From contig WMCF01000003.1 in NCBI GenBank assembly GCA_009792885.1, forward strand, positions 19,682,477 to 19,746,476: a DNA stretch of 64,000 nt, given 5' to 3'. The DNA is from Eremophila alpestris peregrina (Eukaryota; Chordata; Aves; Passeriformes; Alaudidae). The notes below the pieces were generated by a model. That model was not told where the DNA came from. It did no database searches and saw nothing but the letters and a program-made list of their open reading frames with translations. This document shows positions 63,661 through 64,000 of the stretch, in pieces (the first letter of the stretch is position 1; each line of letters starts with the position of its first letter). The position numbers and the translations under genes were made by a program.

Positions 63661-64000
63661 TGACTGGGGAGCTGTCACTACAGCCTTTCCATATAATAAA
63701 AGGGTCTTGTAGGAAAGGTCTAGAAAGACATTTTACCAAGGCCTGTAATGACAAGACAAAGGTGAACTGAAAGAGGGTAGGCTTAGATTACATCTTAGGC
63801 AGAAGTGCTTTACTCAGAGGGTGCTGAGGCACTGGAACAGGTTGCTCAGCACAGTTACCTATGCTTTGTCCTTGGAAGTGTTCAAGGTCAAGTTGCACAG
63901 AGTTTTGAGTAATCCAATCCAGTGAAAGGTGTCTCTACTTCTGGCAGCAGTGATAAACTTAGATGGTCTTCAAAGGTTCCTTCCAATCCAAACTGTTCTC
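63325..64000 (+). mobile_element. CR1 LINE, ORF2 C-terminus plus 3' UTR, cut by window end
   Basis: Plus-strand order of CR1 hallmarks: 'ctctgaaaaggacttgggga', 'gtcagcaggtcaagggaggt', 'gttgcacccagctccagtcc', 'cagagggctggagcacctct' and 'tgttcagcctgaggaagg'. Then follow 'ctgaaagagggtaggcttag', 'gaggcactggaacaggttgc', 'ccttggaagtgttcaaggtc' and 'ggttccttccaatccaaact', with the last bases 'gttctc' where the short terminal octamer repeat should begin. The element is 5'-truncated, and its true 3' end lies at or just beyond the window edge. It belongs to the same broad CR1 group as the minus-strand copy at 11500-12585, but inserted in the opposite orientation. The 5' limit is uncertain by about 30 bp. 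Confidence 0.92.

Noticed and set aside
1..64000. Prokaryotic-style features (operons, Shine-Dalgarno sites, CRISPR arrays, IS elements)
   Set aside because: Codon-dense long frames, direct-repeat arrays and IS ends are absent; the CR1 elements and CpG depletion identify vertebrate nuclear DNA.
1..64000. Endogenous retrovirus LTRs or gag/pol remnants
   Set aside because: No paired LTR-like direct repeats, primer-binding site or retroviral protein motif was recognised; the only RT remnants are of CR1 type.

Overview
This window looks like ordinary non-coding DNA from a bird nuclear genome, or from a close sauropsid relative. It is AT-rich, CpG-depleted and full of stop codons in all six frames. 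Its recognisable interspersed repeats are dominated by CR1 LINEs, the main retrotransposon family of birds. I found no convincing protein-coding exon, tRNA, rRNA, CRISPR array, operon or prokaryotic/viral gene set. The longest open frame is about 150 codons and resembles no family I know, which is what chance gives in a sequence of this length. The window is best read as intergenic or long-intron sequence.

Layout: 1-1367 featureless. 1368-1652, 3' tail of a CR1 (+ strand). 1653-11499, unique sequence with low-complexity tracts. 11500-12585, a longer 5'-truncated CR1 (- strand) that keeps the decayed C-terminal reverse-transcriptase part of ORF2. 12586-39339, mostly unique sequence with two possible MIR/CORE-SINE-like relics (about 18.7 and 20.0 kb), a poly-T tract and a TA microsatellite (35.6 kb). 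39340-40065, an old, eroded CR1 (+ strand). 42899-43241, a 343-bp imperfect palindrome ending in TA on both sides, the most unusual structure here. 43242-55429, unique sequence. 55430-55745, the only CpG island in the window, a possible promoter or first exon. 55746-63324, unique sequence with short microsatellites. 63325-64000, the 3' part of another CR1 (+ strand), which runs to the window edge.

No genes can be shown to work together. The two items worth following are the CpG island (an unannotated transcription start?) and the palindromic element (a TA-flanked MITE-like DNA transposon remnant or a long hairpin RNA source). I saw no new multi-gene biological system. All repeat calls rest on remembered family sequence; none was checked by alignment.
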